DNA of 64,000 bases from Hymenolepis diminuta (taxonomy: Eukaryota; Platyhelminthes; Cestoda; Cyclophyllidea; Hymenolepididae). Location: assembly GCA_900708905.1 (NCBI GenBank), contig CAADRB010000029.1, forward strand, positions 1,662,946 through 1,726,945, written 5' to 3'. Below the pieces are notes generated by a model. That model did not search any database and was not told where the DNA came from. It worked only from the letters and a program-made list of their open reading frames with translations. Made by a program: the position numbers and the translations under genes. Positions 35,801 through 50,800 of the stretch are shown piece after piece (the stretch's first letter is position 1; each line of letters begins with the position of its first letter).

Positions 35801-38800
35801 GTCATTTTTGAACATCCCCGAATTTTTGTTAGTCAGCTTTGGATATTGCCTTTGTTTAATTAATTCAGTTATTTGATTAAAACAAATTCCAATCGGTTTG
35901 TACTGTTTGTCAGCGATACTTACCCCTTACTTGCTAGCTATCATCTGATTTTAGCGATGTCGATTTCTTTTATTTGAAGGCTGAGATCTTGTGAAAGCTA
36001 GAACTAAATTCACTGGCAATTCGATGTTTACAACGTCCTCTTTGATGTGTGCAGCGATTAAAGCTACCTGCCAGTTAGAATGAAGCCTTTAAGATTCCTT
36101 TGAGAAAGTCATCTGGTTTTTTTACTCGGATTTAATTATCGTTTGATTACTTTTATATTTAATCTAACTAAACTTTTTTTATTTCACATGCTACATGATT
36201 CATATGGGGCAATTTTTGAAGTATTATAGTCCAGTTCTAGTACCTATCAAACAGTAACGAACGGGTGTATTTGAGCATTTTGGGTTTGATTCTATCTTTT
36301 AACTAAAAAAGTTAACCTTTGAACCCCAGGTGGAGTAATGCTGACCGGACAAGTCTAGTTCAAATATTCATCAAAAGTATTAAACCGCCACATATTCTAT
36401 AAATAAATTTTTTACTTATACAGAATAAGTTAGTTATAGTCTTAGAATCATATTCACTTAATTTTCAACCCATGTTTCAATATTATGGCCTTCAAAATAC
36501 TCCCATCTATGATTGTTCATTTTAAGAATTTATATTTAACTTATCCGGAATTTGCAATTAGACAGTTTGATCTTGATAATCAGTAGTTTGTGGATGAGTC
36601 CATAATGTGGCTTCCAAATTAACTTTTTTTCCAAATGCTTTTACACAATATTTCAATTTTGTACTTATTTAATCAGCTAATGGTAATGTTTCTCCTAACT
36701 ATTCTCTCTGGTAAATTTTACGAATTCTTAGCAATTATTCTCCAGTGCTCTGATAAAATGAGCTTTTATTCGTCATACATTACTTAGGTACTTTTTCATA
36801 TTATATTTTAAATAATAGCAAGACGATCGTTCTGGGGAATAGAGAAAATTACAGTAGCAGAACAAAATAATAAATTTATATTGTTATTTAATCAATTAAA
36901 TCTTATTTTTGTCGAAGTTCGGAATATCATCTGTTAAATTTCTATTAGTTATCATAGGCCGATAATCAGTTTACGCCTAACGATGACCATGGCCATATAA
37001 TAAGTAGTCGTCAAGAAGAGTTTCTCAGTAGAGCGGTTCCTGGATACCCTAAGCAAGCGTTTGGAATAACTTTTTTTCAGTAGACTTACGATTTTATTAA
37101 CATTTTTAGCGCTTCACAATTGGATGATGCCAATTAAATGCTGCATTTGTACTTTGTCAATCCATCAGAGATACCCACTGCCACCTTTTGAGTATTATTT
37201 GTCTATTGCACAAGATCTAAACACAAATAGTTAGAGATCTTTACAGGTAGATGTGTACGTCAGTCTCATTAAATAAAATGAAATGCTCATCTATTGAAAT
37301 AGACGACCATCCGTTCTAGGTTTAAGGGGGCATTTATATTTATAGTAACATCCACTACACTCAAATTGAGAAAAAAGATAACAGTGGATTTTATCCACCT
37401 GGTATAGAACCGGACCGGGTTTCAGAATTCAGAGATCTGGCTAAATGTAAAAATAATGAAAAGGAAATCAGTGTTTGTCTTAATACATTTAAGGTCAGGT
37501 GGTGATAATAATTTTTAAGAGCTAAGTAAAAAGGCTATATGCAAATTAGATTAATGGTAAAATTTAGACGTATGTGACTGCCCTAACTTAAACATCGGTA
37601 TTGGGGTTAAATCATAGCAGATCACTATTGAACCTGGACTGATAGGAGGTTTCTCGATCAGTTTCTGAGAAGGTGGAAGATGCTGTTTTTTGGTAGGTGT
37701 AGAAGGACTAAGTGTCACATGTTACTGTTGTCATTCCAGGAGAAGGAGTTCCTTTATCTAATGAAGGAACGAGTATGTCCCCTGGTCATCAAGTTGATGG
37801 CTTCGGGCCTACTCGCCGATGCTCAGAGGGGCAGAGCTTGGGATTCAGTCAGCGAAAACTCTACCTCTGGTGGCAATACCTACGCTGGATCCACCGAGTT
37901 TGGCGTCAATGTTCGGCTCAATCGTATTATCATTCTTCTCTGCTCAAAATACTTTGAATGCTTGGTAAGCGAATAACATTCTGTTCTATGCTTCGTCTCG
38001 AAAGAATAAGTGCTGTGTTGATTCAATTTTCCACTTCAAGCTGTGTTAGATTGTGAATAGTCATTTAGATGGTCTACCCGTCCTGTAGATATTTCTGAAT
38101 TGACCTTTTTGAGACTGATGTTTGTTAGGCTGTTGATATTATCTTAGTTAGAGAACGAAAGTTAAAATGAATCTAATGTATTTCTATAGCTAATAGAGAA
38201 ATTAAGATGCGAAAACTCTTCCGTGAATACTTGCTTTCAATATTATTTTAATGAGTATGGGTAGGTTTTAGCCACAAAAGCCCTTTTTGCTGTCTGTTAC
38301 GAGATGCTCTAAGGCGTTTTCTTCTCTGCATATTTGTAATTATTTTAAATCCATATTGCTTCACATTTAAAATCAATGATGGAAGAAATTTGGTCACTCT
38401 AAATTCAGCAGTTGCTTTCAACACGGCTATACATTTTTCAAATGTTGCCACTAAGAATACGGATGCTATTTTGGAAGTCAATGTTAGAAGTTTTAGACTG
38501 TTTACAATATAAATTTATTTAATTTTCTAGACTGAAAGTGGTTTATTGATATACTAGATCCTCAGAGAAATATTTTTATATGTTGGTTTACTCAATAATC
38601 CTGACCTGGAATTATGCTTTTTTTGTTTATCGAATTGACTGGTTTCTTACCGTTATTCGTTATGATAATAGTTGTGTTGTGTGTTTTACCTTCGCCGATT
38701 TTAAATCCACTCCAAATAAATTTACAACGATTTCCTATTGAAACGATATAATGTGGTGTAACTTATGCGGATTATGACTATTGAGTCCTAAAATACTCAA

Positions 38801-41800
38801 AGTCCTCAAAGGGTCATTGACTTGTTTTTTATTTGTTTTGAAGTATTTGAAGTTGTCTTGCAGAATTAAAAAGGATTGGAAATGTTATCTGATCTTCCAA
38901 AAGCTGCTTAAGTCCAGCTAGTTATGATAATAGATTAATTTCCTTTAGAATACTGAGTGTGAGATGCTGATCTCCACAATAATGCGAATCGTTGAAAGCG
39001 AGCAAAATTCCTGGCGTCGTGCCCTCGCACTAGAGGTCATGTTCAAGATTATCGCACAGCCTGATCTCCTCCTGTAAGACCTACTCAATTTATCTACTTA
39101 AATTATGTTAGTAGTAGTTAATTATCTTGTTGTCATCGTCCAGGAAAATTTGTTCAACGTTTGATATGATGGAACCGCCTTCTCGAGTCTTCTTCGGACT
39201 TGTCACTACTGCTAGTGGATTTGTACAAGCAGCACTTCTTACTCCCAATCCCCGTAAGTTCTATTAAACCACACTACTAATCAATGTATCACTGTGATTG
39301 TCTCACTTTTCCTCTTCGCTAGATCGAGAGTCGCTTGGATCTGTTTCAGCAGGATCTCAAATCGCTCAGAAACCAGCTTTTATCTACAGAGGAGTTAGTC
39401 ATTATATATCCGACATGCAGAAGTTTGCACTGTAAGCTATTCTGTCTGCAAAATTATTAGAACGAATTACTATCTGTGAAATATGTTGGAGACTGTAAAG
39501 CTCATGTTATTTTGTCAAAAATGATCGGGTATTAAAAGCAGGAATCGAACAGAGTGAAACATTACATTTTTACAGGAAAGGGAGAGTGAAGTATCCCGAA
39601 TACCCTCTTTTTCTTGATATGATTGTCCATTTGGAAATCTTTAGAACCGCGGTTTATTCTTTATGGTTTTTCAGCAAAGATTTGCATTCCAATCCGCAAA
39701 ACTTATAGTCCTATTTTTACAATTTTAGATTGGAAATTCTGGACAGACATGAAGCGCCGGCACTCCCTGAGGGTTATTCCCTTCGAATGACAATCAGTTG
39801 CCTACTTCAAGTTGTCTGGTCTCAGCAGCACTTAATCCAACAAGCAATTGCAAATTTGGAAAAGGAACCCTCGAAAGAACCTTTGATTGAATTCAAAATG
39901 CTTTCAATCTCTTGGACTGCAATCTTGCCTGCACTTTCTCTGCTGCTTGAAGCTTGGTAAGATCGAATATCTCACATTGAATTTGCTTAATCGTATTGAA
40001 ATACGACCGGTGTTTATGTCTTCTATCACAGTGCTGATGAAAAGCTCACAGATTCTTTCCTTCTTGCGGTGACTGTGATGGTTGTGCTTAGCAGTCGCTG
40101 TGGTATTTCTGATGCTCGGGAAACTTTCCTGGCCACCCTCTGCAAATTCGCTCTTCCATCCCTCTTCGTCCTCACTGAAAAACGTGAGTTACTATTTTTT
40201 CTCTCTCTACTTATTTTACTTAAGTAGCATGGTTGTTTTATAATGTTCATCCATTACCGTTTCCTCGTCTATATGGTAATTTTTATTTTATCGTTGTTGC
40301 TAGTTCTTTTTTATTTCCTGTTGTTTTAAAATAAAAATATTAAATGTAATTTATGTGAGCTTATCAAGTGCATTTAGTGTTTGTTCGAATTTTATTACTG
40401 TTTCAGGTATGGATTTGGTGCTCAGATAATAACACCCTTTTATTGTTTGAAGTAATATAACTGTGATTTTATTTTAAGCCTATTTGATTTCAATGTAGTA
40501 AAAAGTGCATGGGAGATTAGGAGCGTTAGATATTGAATGGTATCGGTAAATCTAAAGAAAAATCTGGCATTAGAATACAAGAAGCTCTTTTGCTGTCTCA
40601 CTCATTCTTGCTAATCTGTCAAGGAGAACATATGATTAAGTAACATTCTTAAGTAATCGATATTTACTTAATTATTATTGAAAATAACGCTTAGCCCTTC
40701 AATTGTTTATTTGAATTACGATATACCTTATATAGTTCGAGTTGAACTGTAAGAAAACTTGGGTTTTTTTCCTTCTTTTCTGTCTGGAATTTCGACTTAT
40801 AAATCATAAAAAATTATTATATGTGAAAATTTTGTCTTTGCATAAAATGAAATGGAAATTAAAGTCTTTGCTTGTGAAGAGGAAGAAAATATGTCAGTTT
40901 TAATGCCAAATGTTTTGATTAAATTGTTTTCTTAGGCCAATTCAGTTGAAGACGGAGTTGTTCTAGTTTAATGGTCATTTAACCTATAGACTGTAGTGAG
41001 GATAATTATCAATTGAAATGCTTTTTCGCCAGTGTACCGTATTTGACATGAAGATTAGTAAAAAATCAATTCAATGTTACGTCGTTAAAATTGACGTCTC
41101 CAAATCATTTTCACCCATCTTGTTGTATTTGTGTCGATTCCCAATCGATTTTCTTTATTCCCTCACTTTCCTTTATTTATGTGAAATGCTAGTGCTTTCG
41201 GATCGATTTCCTATTTGTTGAATCCATTTCGTCATTCCTATCTATAAATAACTAAAATATCCTGGTCATCCTAGTCATAGCGATAATTTGTTGTAAGAGT
41301 ACATTTCCATGTTCGATCCATTATTGGTGTTAAATTCAATTATATTCTAATCTCACTTCAAATGCTCATTTCCAAATAAGTTGATTCATTCTTCATTTAA
41401 TAGATCCTGGATCAGTTCCCATAAAACATTCATTTTGATGTAAACCAATGTTGATTGTTCAAATAATGCACGTTTTTCTTTGTTCTTGATTTTATCGATC
41501 ATACCTTTCAGGTAATTATTACAATCCAGAGAATATACCTAGTATATACGCCAGTAATTTTCTTCAGAACAATTGCTTTAGCAGTCATCTGTTTTTTGAT
41601 TTAGTGTTAGTGCTATCATTTCATTTCTTCTGTTTTTATCTGCGTTCAGGGATGCGAGAGGGGTGATTCACATATCAAACTATGATTTAAATGCGGAAAT
41701 AGATGTACTTTCTCCTAATGAGCTTAATTAAGCATTCATTCATCCGTTCAATTTATTTTTTTGGTTGAGGTATTAGTTAGAGTGGTCCAACTGTAATGTT

Positions 41801-44800
41801 GTGATGTTTTTATAAATCTGTATAGAATGCGCAATAACATCTATGCCAACAGACTGATTTTAATTTTGCCAGACCAGCGGTTTCTTGAATTATTTTACGC
41901 AGAGAATGCTTAGAGACAATATAATTAGCGTAACACTATTCACAATAACATATTAAATGGAATTATGCTCCGCTTTCCATCATCCTATGGCAGATGAATT
42001 CCCCTTAGTCGGTTTCTAGTATCAGCGCTTAACATGCACAACTTTTCCCAAAGATTTATCAAATTTATACTTCTTATTCTCGAAGATATCGATTCCTTAG
42101 TTCGCACTAGTTGACACTCAACTTAATTAGATTTTTTATTTCTCTTCAATCTTGACTATTTTCGTCGCTTGTTTTCATTCATTATTTACAATGTCCTTGC
42201 TTCTTCGAAAGACGTTTTCAAATAAAAATAAATTTGAATCGTTTCAGCACTTCTAATTAATAATAATAATAATAAATCTCTATGTCCGTTTAAGGAACGT
42301 TTCCTTTCCTGAATATTTTAATTTTTCATATCTGATTTTACAATATTTGTTATTCACTGATGCGTTTGTTTTCGATTTTTGTTAACCATGTGTTGAATAT
42401 TATTTACTTGTGTTGAAATTAATAAACAGGCAATTTTTAATTCGTTTCACTACAATTGCGACCTCCTAATTACTGTAAAAAATGTGCACTCGAGTAAAGT
42501 ACACGATTGATTTCACGGAGTTAATCTGGTAATCCTGGTTTCCGTATAATTTTTATTTTAGTGTTATGGTTTCTTGATTGATTTTCTGTTTACATCCGTA
42601 CATCTGAATGAGTTTTTCTTAACCTGTTTCGCATCGGCTTTCCACTTTGATTCTCGTACCTCAATGAATTCTCATTAAATGCTGGTGTTTGTGCTAATAC
42701 CGGTTTTCTAATAATGAGAAAATCATAACGTCATTTTTTTCTTACTAGGTGCTTCCCTGTTTCGCTTTAAAGTACGTAGACTACGCCCAGTGCATTGCAG
42801 TTCTGTTCATGTATTTCTGGTTATTACTCTCCTTTTATTCTCTACGTTTATATATTATACTGAACATTCCATTCTTTAGTATTCCATTTAATTGGCATAG
42901 TAGTTAATACACACATCTGTTACACTTGAGGCCAAGGATTAGATGTTCATTTATGTAATTTTAGTACCAGCGGGTCCTGATTCAGTTCTACCCTGTCTGT
43001 TTTGCATCCATATCTATTTGTCAGTTGCTTATCCATATCTTATCAATCCATATCTTATTGGCTGCTCATCCTACAATCACACAGTGACTCACACAGGATA
43101 AAACAGTCAGTGCCTCAAAGTCTAACTGACCTCGCCTACGTAAATCCGGATTATCCTCTTTCTTTCCCTCAATTCCGTCTCCTTTCTCTTTTTCTTTCTT
43201 ATCTCCAATTAACTAATTAACATGTGGTCCTACTTAACTCTTGGTACTCCCAGGAAAGGCTGGTGTTACCCGTTAGCCTTAAGAAGACCATTAGTTCAAT
43301 GATGGGATTTTCAACCTAATTTGACCGAATCTCAAATTAGCTTTACTTAGGGGTTAGAACGGCTTTACAATCTAGTAAACAATATGCTGGCAGCATGTGA
43401 TTTTTTCATAAGGCAGGTTGCGGAACGATATTTCTGAGCTCTGTTTGACTTGTGGAAAACTTTCTTTTCGGCAATATTACAGGATTAGATAATGCATGAC
43501 ACAATGTATCGCGAATTAAAAGTTCTTAAACAAAATAAATATTTTCAAGATTATTCATAATCTAATCGAACATCTGCATCGCCGGACCAAATCAGGTAAA
43601 CATAATTCACTGTTTCCCTTCCATCTTGAGGAATTATCTTCGGTTCATTGCTCATTAATGGTACTTTAGTTTGAATGAAAGACCTTTGGTGTCTTCAGCC
43701 TGCTAATTTCCATTCATTCTAGCCCCTACACCATTTCTACCTGTCTTTCCTCCCGTTTGTTTTCCTCCTCAAATTATTTCACCATTGTTTTACAAACCTT
43801 TTCGATGTCTCAATTATCATTCAATTAGCACCTTTATTTTTACTGTGGCGTGTTATCGCGGCGTACTATTTAATTAGTCCAGCCAGATTTTGTTTAAACT
43901 ATTAAGGATAAGAAAAATGTTTTAATTGGTTTTTTTTTGAAATATGTTGCAGATTAAAGAATGAATATGTTGGTTCAACCACCGTGATACGAGACAGGAA
44001 ATCCAGATTTTTGTTGTGACTGAATTTTATTAAACAGATTCAAGCTCATCATATGAAATATTGGCAGAGACACATGATGCACTTTCTGAGGCCATTCTAA
44101 GCAGTTGGCTAAGTTATTTTCTTCGGTCTGAAATTTAGTCTGAGGTGATTCACTTTCATTGAATTGGGAGTTCTTTGGGAAGAATATTGGTCGAATTTTT
44201 TCCGACTAAGGAATGAGGGTGATATTTTAAGTTTTGATGTCTTAATTATCTTCCTCTTTTATTAAATGACAGACAAGAAATTTAGTTTGCTTTCAAATCA
44301 CCCAAAGTGTTCTATTATTGTTCTTTGTGGGAAAGCATAACAATATTAATTCTTATCACGGGGCGGAACAGAATGATGGCTCAACTAAAGAGTAAAATGG
44401 GATGATTTAGAGAGTCAAAACTTAAATTTCTGTGAACTTTCTCCGAATACCAGACTCATCAAGTTATGAATACGCTGCAACAAAACCTGAAATTCCAAAA
44501 TTAATCCCAAATCTGATTTCTAGAATCCTGAATGGTAGTTTTATAGCTCATTTCGCCAATTGACCGTGACTCCTCGCTGTCTGCATTTATTATATTGGAT
44601 TCATTGGCTGTTGCTCATCGGTGCACACCCATTGACGAAATGGCCAACCGTAGTGGCTAAATTTGTCTAATAAAGGGGTGACGAGATTCCGTCTTCTTAT
44701 CAGGGATAATCTATTATCCCTATCCCTCTTCTCAATATGAGGCCTGAAAAACGTTCTCCTTAATGGTTTTGAATAGTAAAGATTTATCTGAAACTTGACT

Positions 44801-47800
44801 TTGAACTGGAGTCTACTTTTGAAGATTAATGAGAAACAATTACGCTAAATGTCGGTCGTTATGACCGAAGGTTTGTATTCATTTATGTTTTCATAGTTTC
44901 TTTTTTTCAAACAAGTTTGGATATTGAAAAAAATCTTGCATCTTGGATGGTGCAAGTCTTAATGATTAGATTAGGTCCTATTTTCGATTTCACCGATAGA
45001 GAGCGGTAGTCGTCATTCTTATTCTATTATCTCTTTAAAATGCGACAAGTTAATGATTGTATTGTTTTAGAAACATTAAGGTTATTTTCTTCCCAATATA
45101 AGAGTTGAAAGATTTATGTTTTCAGTCTTCGACAATATTATTATCAGGATTTTTTGTTTTAAATGAATGTCTTATTTGATTTTTGCTTTGTCCCCTTTTC
45201 ACTCTTAAATTTAATTTTTTTTTCCTTTTAATTTTAATGTTTGCTAAAAACGTAAACTTAGTACCTTTTTCTTTTTAAAATAAATAAATAAAATCGCTTA
45301 ATCGATTACTTTTCTACCGTCCTTAAATTTAAGGGGAATGTTTTTGAATATTTTAAAATGTGTAATTTTGAAGGTATAATATTCCCTTCCATGGAATACC
45401 TGATCAAATTCTTTGGAGATTCTTGCTCTGGGAAAGAATTTGTTTGATAATTATTTATTTATTTATTGGCCTATTCTGCGTAAAATCTTAATTTTCCTCA
45501 GTCACCTTAATGAATTAGATAATTTGCTTTAACCTTCTTCTTTTACCTTACTTTATTGTAAACTGAATAAATTCTAAGTGTACATTTAAAAGAATATTAA
45601 TATACAGGAATAATGTCCAGTCAATTTCAACATTTTTGAGCGATATTTTTTAAATTCTTACGGTTTTTGTACTTTTTCAGCCTCTTCGAAGTGGATTTAA
45701 ATTTGTTTCGAATATTAGGTCTAATTCTGAAGCTGTTTTATCTTTGTTTTATATTCAGAATTAACGTTTTTTTTTCCAAAAATTCTATTGAACAATTTTG
45801 TGGTTGAATCCTTCGAGATCTATTTTGCTCATTCTCTATCCTTATAATGACATTTTCAAGTTCCCTTAGAATAACGCTTTCCAGCAATCAGATGGGTAAC
45901 GTTGTGGGGCCTCTTTGATGGGAAAATCGAATTCTGCCATTCTTTATTAGGCATTTAACCAGGGCGGTTAATCATTTCACACTGGCATCGGGTAACGTAA
46001 ATGTCTGTGAAGCCAGAGGTCACGCGTTCAATGCCCATCAGTGAACTTCTAGTTACGTGGATGCCCAACCGTCCTGATGAATTCCACTCAACGAAAGAGT
46101 ATTTCGAGAATATTCCGTCATCAAATTGGCCCTTGCGTCACATTTCATTTGTCCAAGTTAAGTGTTGAAAACACATCTTATTGAGCTTAAGGGGTTTCTC
46201 TACTCCCACTTTTAAGAAATTAGGAGATAAAGGAAAGGAAAAGATATCGGTAGTTGATGAGTTGCAATGACAATGATATTTCAGGTTCCATCGTCGTCTG
46301 ATGTTAGTAATTCTAAAATTAGTCTTTTTTTCGAACTTGTAAAATGTCCTTTAATCTCTTTCATCCAGCAATTACAGGAGGTACAATGGCATAAATTATC
46401 GAATAGCACTCTTAAATTTTAATTGTTATTTCTATGCGCCAGCTATGTTCAATTGGTTTTATAATGTGTTCGCTCACAATGTCATTGGGCTGTTATCTCT
46501 TCCTTCCGTCTCCCTTAATTTTGAAACCTTCATTCTAATGAATAGCACGACAAAAATTGTGATGCAAATTGTGGGATGCACCGCACTAATTTTTATTTAA
46601 AAATAGCGATTAGCAGTAAACTCTGTGTACTTTTGTGTGCTGTGGTTCAGCCGGTTTGTGCATGCAATTTGCGCTGATTTATTGTTTTTTTAAATTAACA
46701 ATTAGCCGTGCTTCAATCGTCGTCAATAAATTCGTTATAGCGGTTTTAAGTCAAGTAGTGATATTGCGTGATACGGCTTTATTAAGGAGAGGAAAAAAAA
46801 CAGTTGATTCACAGTTGGGAACTTTTTGACAGTTTCTCTTTTAGAAGGTCCATAGCTTTAGAGTTTATCATAGACTTTTTCGAGCGGCATTTCCAATAAT
46901 CCGAATGTCTTATTGAGCTAAATAGATTACGTCATTACATAAACTACTATTGAGTTAATTTTGCCAAAAGGTACGATTCTTCATGACTTTCAATATAATA
47001 TTTGCTGAATGGAGGTGAAAGTGAAATTTGAGTGTCTTGTTTGAAATTAAATATTTCTATTTAATTCTGATTGGCATTAGAGCCTTTTTGTTTTCAAGAC
47101 CTTCTTGGCTGGAGATATTTGAAGGTGTTTTATTCGGTCGGAGTACATTTTTGAATGAATGGGCGGCGATTATTCGAGCACTTGCACGCTGTAGTTTCCT
47201 AATACTGTTATTTTTCTTTTCAAATTGGTCCAATAAGAGCTGAAAGCGTAGGTCTGAAAGTTTAAGTGGTGGTGTAATTTCCATCTTCAGAGTTACGGAG
47301 CAGTTATCTATTTATATTACCACTGATTTAGGAGTTATCATTTCAAATCGATCAAATCTTACGGCTTCAAAATCCAGTGCGCGTTCAGGCTCACTTTTTT
47401 ATGCAGATTCCTGAATTAAGAGTCGCAAATCAGTTAAGATAATGCATTTCCTATTATGTTTATTTGAGGTTTATTTGTTTGGTATGGGTCTACGACGCCT
47501 GGGATGTCCAACAAATAGAGCTTTCTTTATCTATTATTAAACTGCAATATATGTATTTGATGGTTGTACTTAGTATTTTTTTAACGACCTTTTCCTGGGT
47601 TAAGGTAATAACTAAGGCCTGACAGCTAACATCATTTCTAGAGCAGAAGACCTAGAACTGTTTAAGTCAAAATGTATTGATTAATCCACGATGAGGATTC
47701 AAGCCGGCAAGGGAAAGAGATAAGGAATAAAGGTGATGGGAGGACAGCGTAGGAGCAGGCACAGCAGGTAGCATAGAAATACAAAGACAGTTTATATGAG

Positions 47801-50800
47801 TCGCTTGGACAAGGACGCGCGTGAGATATGAGTGCAGACGTACTTTCAAATGAAACGGAACAGTTATAGAAAAAAGGAGAATTGGTAAACTTATCTAGAA
47901 ATGACATAGATAGGTTTGAGTCATAGGTTCGTAAAGATATCATTGTGGCTCCCTGGGCGAGAAACCGAAGTATTTTCATAGAGGATGCTAATAAAGAGCA
48001 ATTTTGGTAATGCATAGAGGGTTATCCTTCACTTTCTTACGCCATTGGTACTTAGATCGCGAACTTGTAGCATTTAAAAGAGAAATAATTGATTGCGTTT
48101 CTAGTTAGTGATGCTCTCAATAATATGCTCTGATACCCTGTAATGGCATGTCCCTACCGGTGACAATTTATCAGCTCTGAATCTATTGTTTTCTGCCTTA
48201 TTAAATTTATGTCTGTTATATCTCCCTAAATTAGAATTCGAACCACTTTTTTCCACATTTTGTCATTATTAAGCTGGCAGAGCTCTGCAAGCTGTGTTCA
48301 TTCATTCATTCATTCGCATTTTTGACGTTTCAACTTTAGCTAAACGTTCGGTTAATTGAAAGAGAAAGCAAGCGAGAGGTGACTGATTAGGAGCCTGTTT
48401 CTGTTTTTCGCCAACTAACATGAATCCAACGGATATTGTTTTCTTCCTTTTTTCTCCATTATATCCATTGTCAAGCACATATACTTAGATGAGTATTTCC
48501 TTTTTTAATAATACTTGCCTTTCTAAAGCTACCTTATTTTGGAAGGGAGATTCATTTGCATCACCTTTGGATAATTCTCCTATTTTCCTAGTTTTATCTC
48601 GGATTCTTCAGATTTTTCGATGTATACTCAGTGAGTGTGGTTTGTTGAGGTATTCAATGGGCGATTTCTAACTAAGATGTCCTTAACATTAAGCATCTTG
48701 TCGTAAGGTCTTAGATGGCTAAACTCCCATTCCAGAGTCGTTAAACTACCATCTGTAATGTACGTGAAGCTGAAAGGCGGGAAAGTGCATACATCTGTCT
48801 CATTGGAATAATTAAGGAAGGGACTTTTTCACATCACTTTAGCAAATAGCTTATTAGCAGAAGAGACACTTATTTGGGCATGCTCTGTGTTCTCAATTTA
48901 AGATAGGATACGATTCGAATAATAGTCGAAAAACAATGAGTGACACTTCAAGTTTATCGCTTCGCGTTTTAGTGTTTTAAGGTACAAATTTCTGGACCTT
49001 ATTCATGAATGTTTCAGTGAGTTCATTTTCACGATGTTCAGTACATGTTGACCACAACTCCTCTTATTGTTTAGATTAGCTAATTGGTGCTAGATAAGAT
49101 GGCTTTGACCAGATGTATTGTTCAATTTAAAAATATACATAATTGACAGCTAAAATGGTTTTTTATTTTTGTTGATAAATCTTGTCTTTTTTTATGCGTT
49201 TACTTGATGGGCGGGATTTATTGCTACTGTTGTCGTTGTTTTTAATCAATTTTGACCTTCAATCTGTATTAACTCATTAATTCAAACTAAGAAAATGCAT
49301 TAATACATTATTTTCTCTTGCGTCCTAGTCTAGTCCCTTTTGATTTCTTCGCGTTTCGTTTGTAATTGATCCTTCTGCGTGCAGTAATTAAATTTATTTT
49401 AGGTTATTATTTATTTTAAACCAACTCACAAATCTAAATATCTGTTTCCTTAGTTGCTTGGCTTTATAGACACCGAATCATTACGTAGATGTGGTAATAC
49501 GAATGATTAATAAAGATCTCAATATGTTTAAATTTTCAAGACCGTGCCAAGTTCGGATGTTCAGAAAGCAGGTATTCGAGTGAAAATTTGATGATAGATC
49601 TTTGAGAGTAATGCTCAAATGAATACAATAGATATCAAGAACCTTTGTGCAAAATTTAAAACAATAGTTTCTGTAATTGAATTCCGAGTGGGTAAAATAA
49701 AACTTCACGTTACTTGAATGTTATTTTTTGTGCTCCTTTCTTTTAAAAGCCAGAGTAATAATTAATTTACTTGGTTTTGAAGATACAAGGGTACTTCTCA
49801 ATCACCTTTCATATTAAAGGAAGTTTTCGGGACCTTTTATAAATATTAATTTCTAGGGCTATTTTAATTGCAATGAATTTGTAAAAAACGATTAAATACC
49901 AAGTTTCGAGCTATGATTATCTAGTGGAGCTGCTCGCTTTTTCGTCTAAATATTTACGTGGATTAGTTCATACTAAAGCAATGTGATCAGTAAACCCACT
50001 TTCCTTTTACCAGATTTTTAATGCAAATGAATTGCCAGTGTTTGTCTTGCCTAACATCGAAAAGTTTCAGGAAATTTCAATGCGAAATGAAAAAGCTCTG
50101 AAATGAGGTAGAAGACTTGTTAGAGATCCTCTTTTCTACTGACACTTTTTCTAAATTGTCTTCCTTTAAAAAATATTCTGTTAAGATTCATATTTGTATT
50201 TACGGTTTTTTTGGAAATGAAAGAAATCACAGTTCAAAACTTGACTTAGAACAACAGATACGGAGTCTACTATTTTTTCCAGTCGTTTCGTTTTAAACCA
50301 GGAAAAAATCTTTTTTTTTGAACTAGTCTGTTGATTGTAGTTACTAGTCTACTACCATTGGCCAACGGTAGACTACTCTCCTTCCCATATCAGAGTGTTA
50401 AAAATCGGGAGTAGACCAAAGTTAATTATATTAGTAGTTATCGGGAATTGGAGAAGAACGAAGAAGAAGAAGTAGAATCGGGGAAAAAAGAACGAAGAAC
50501 TGTGCTAGAGCGTTTGAGAGCTGAGCTAGAGCCTTTGCATCGAGCGTGTTTAAACCGGCAAACGGGCAAATTAGCTGAGTCATTGCAAAACGAAGGCGAG
50601 TGAGAATCAGTAATCGATAGGCTGCTGTTACCCTTGAGTAGAGGGGTAAAATGAAGCAATTGCAAGCAATCGAATAGTTAGAAAATAATTCTGAGAATTT
50701 CATAGAAAGGGTAATTTTTCAGTTTGTTTGTTTTCAATGAGAGATGTAACGTCACTAAGCTAAGCTATTTGCGCAAGTAGAACAGTTAAGCCACCTCGCA

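Noticed and set aside
45445..45475. (TTTA)n and similar AT-rich short tandem runs
   Set aside because: Ordinary microsatellites expected in AT-rich introns; no evidence of function.
47662..48015. 117-codon minus-strand frame in MON2 intron 11
   Set aside because: Low-complexity hydrophobic and Ser/Cys-rich translation with two overlapping frames open; typical of chance in this region.
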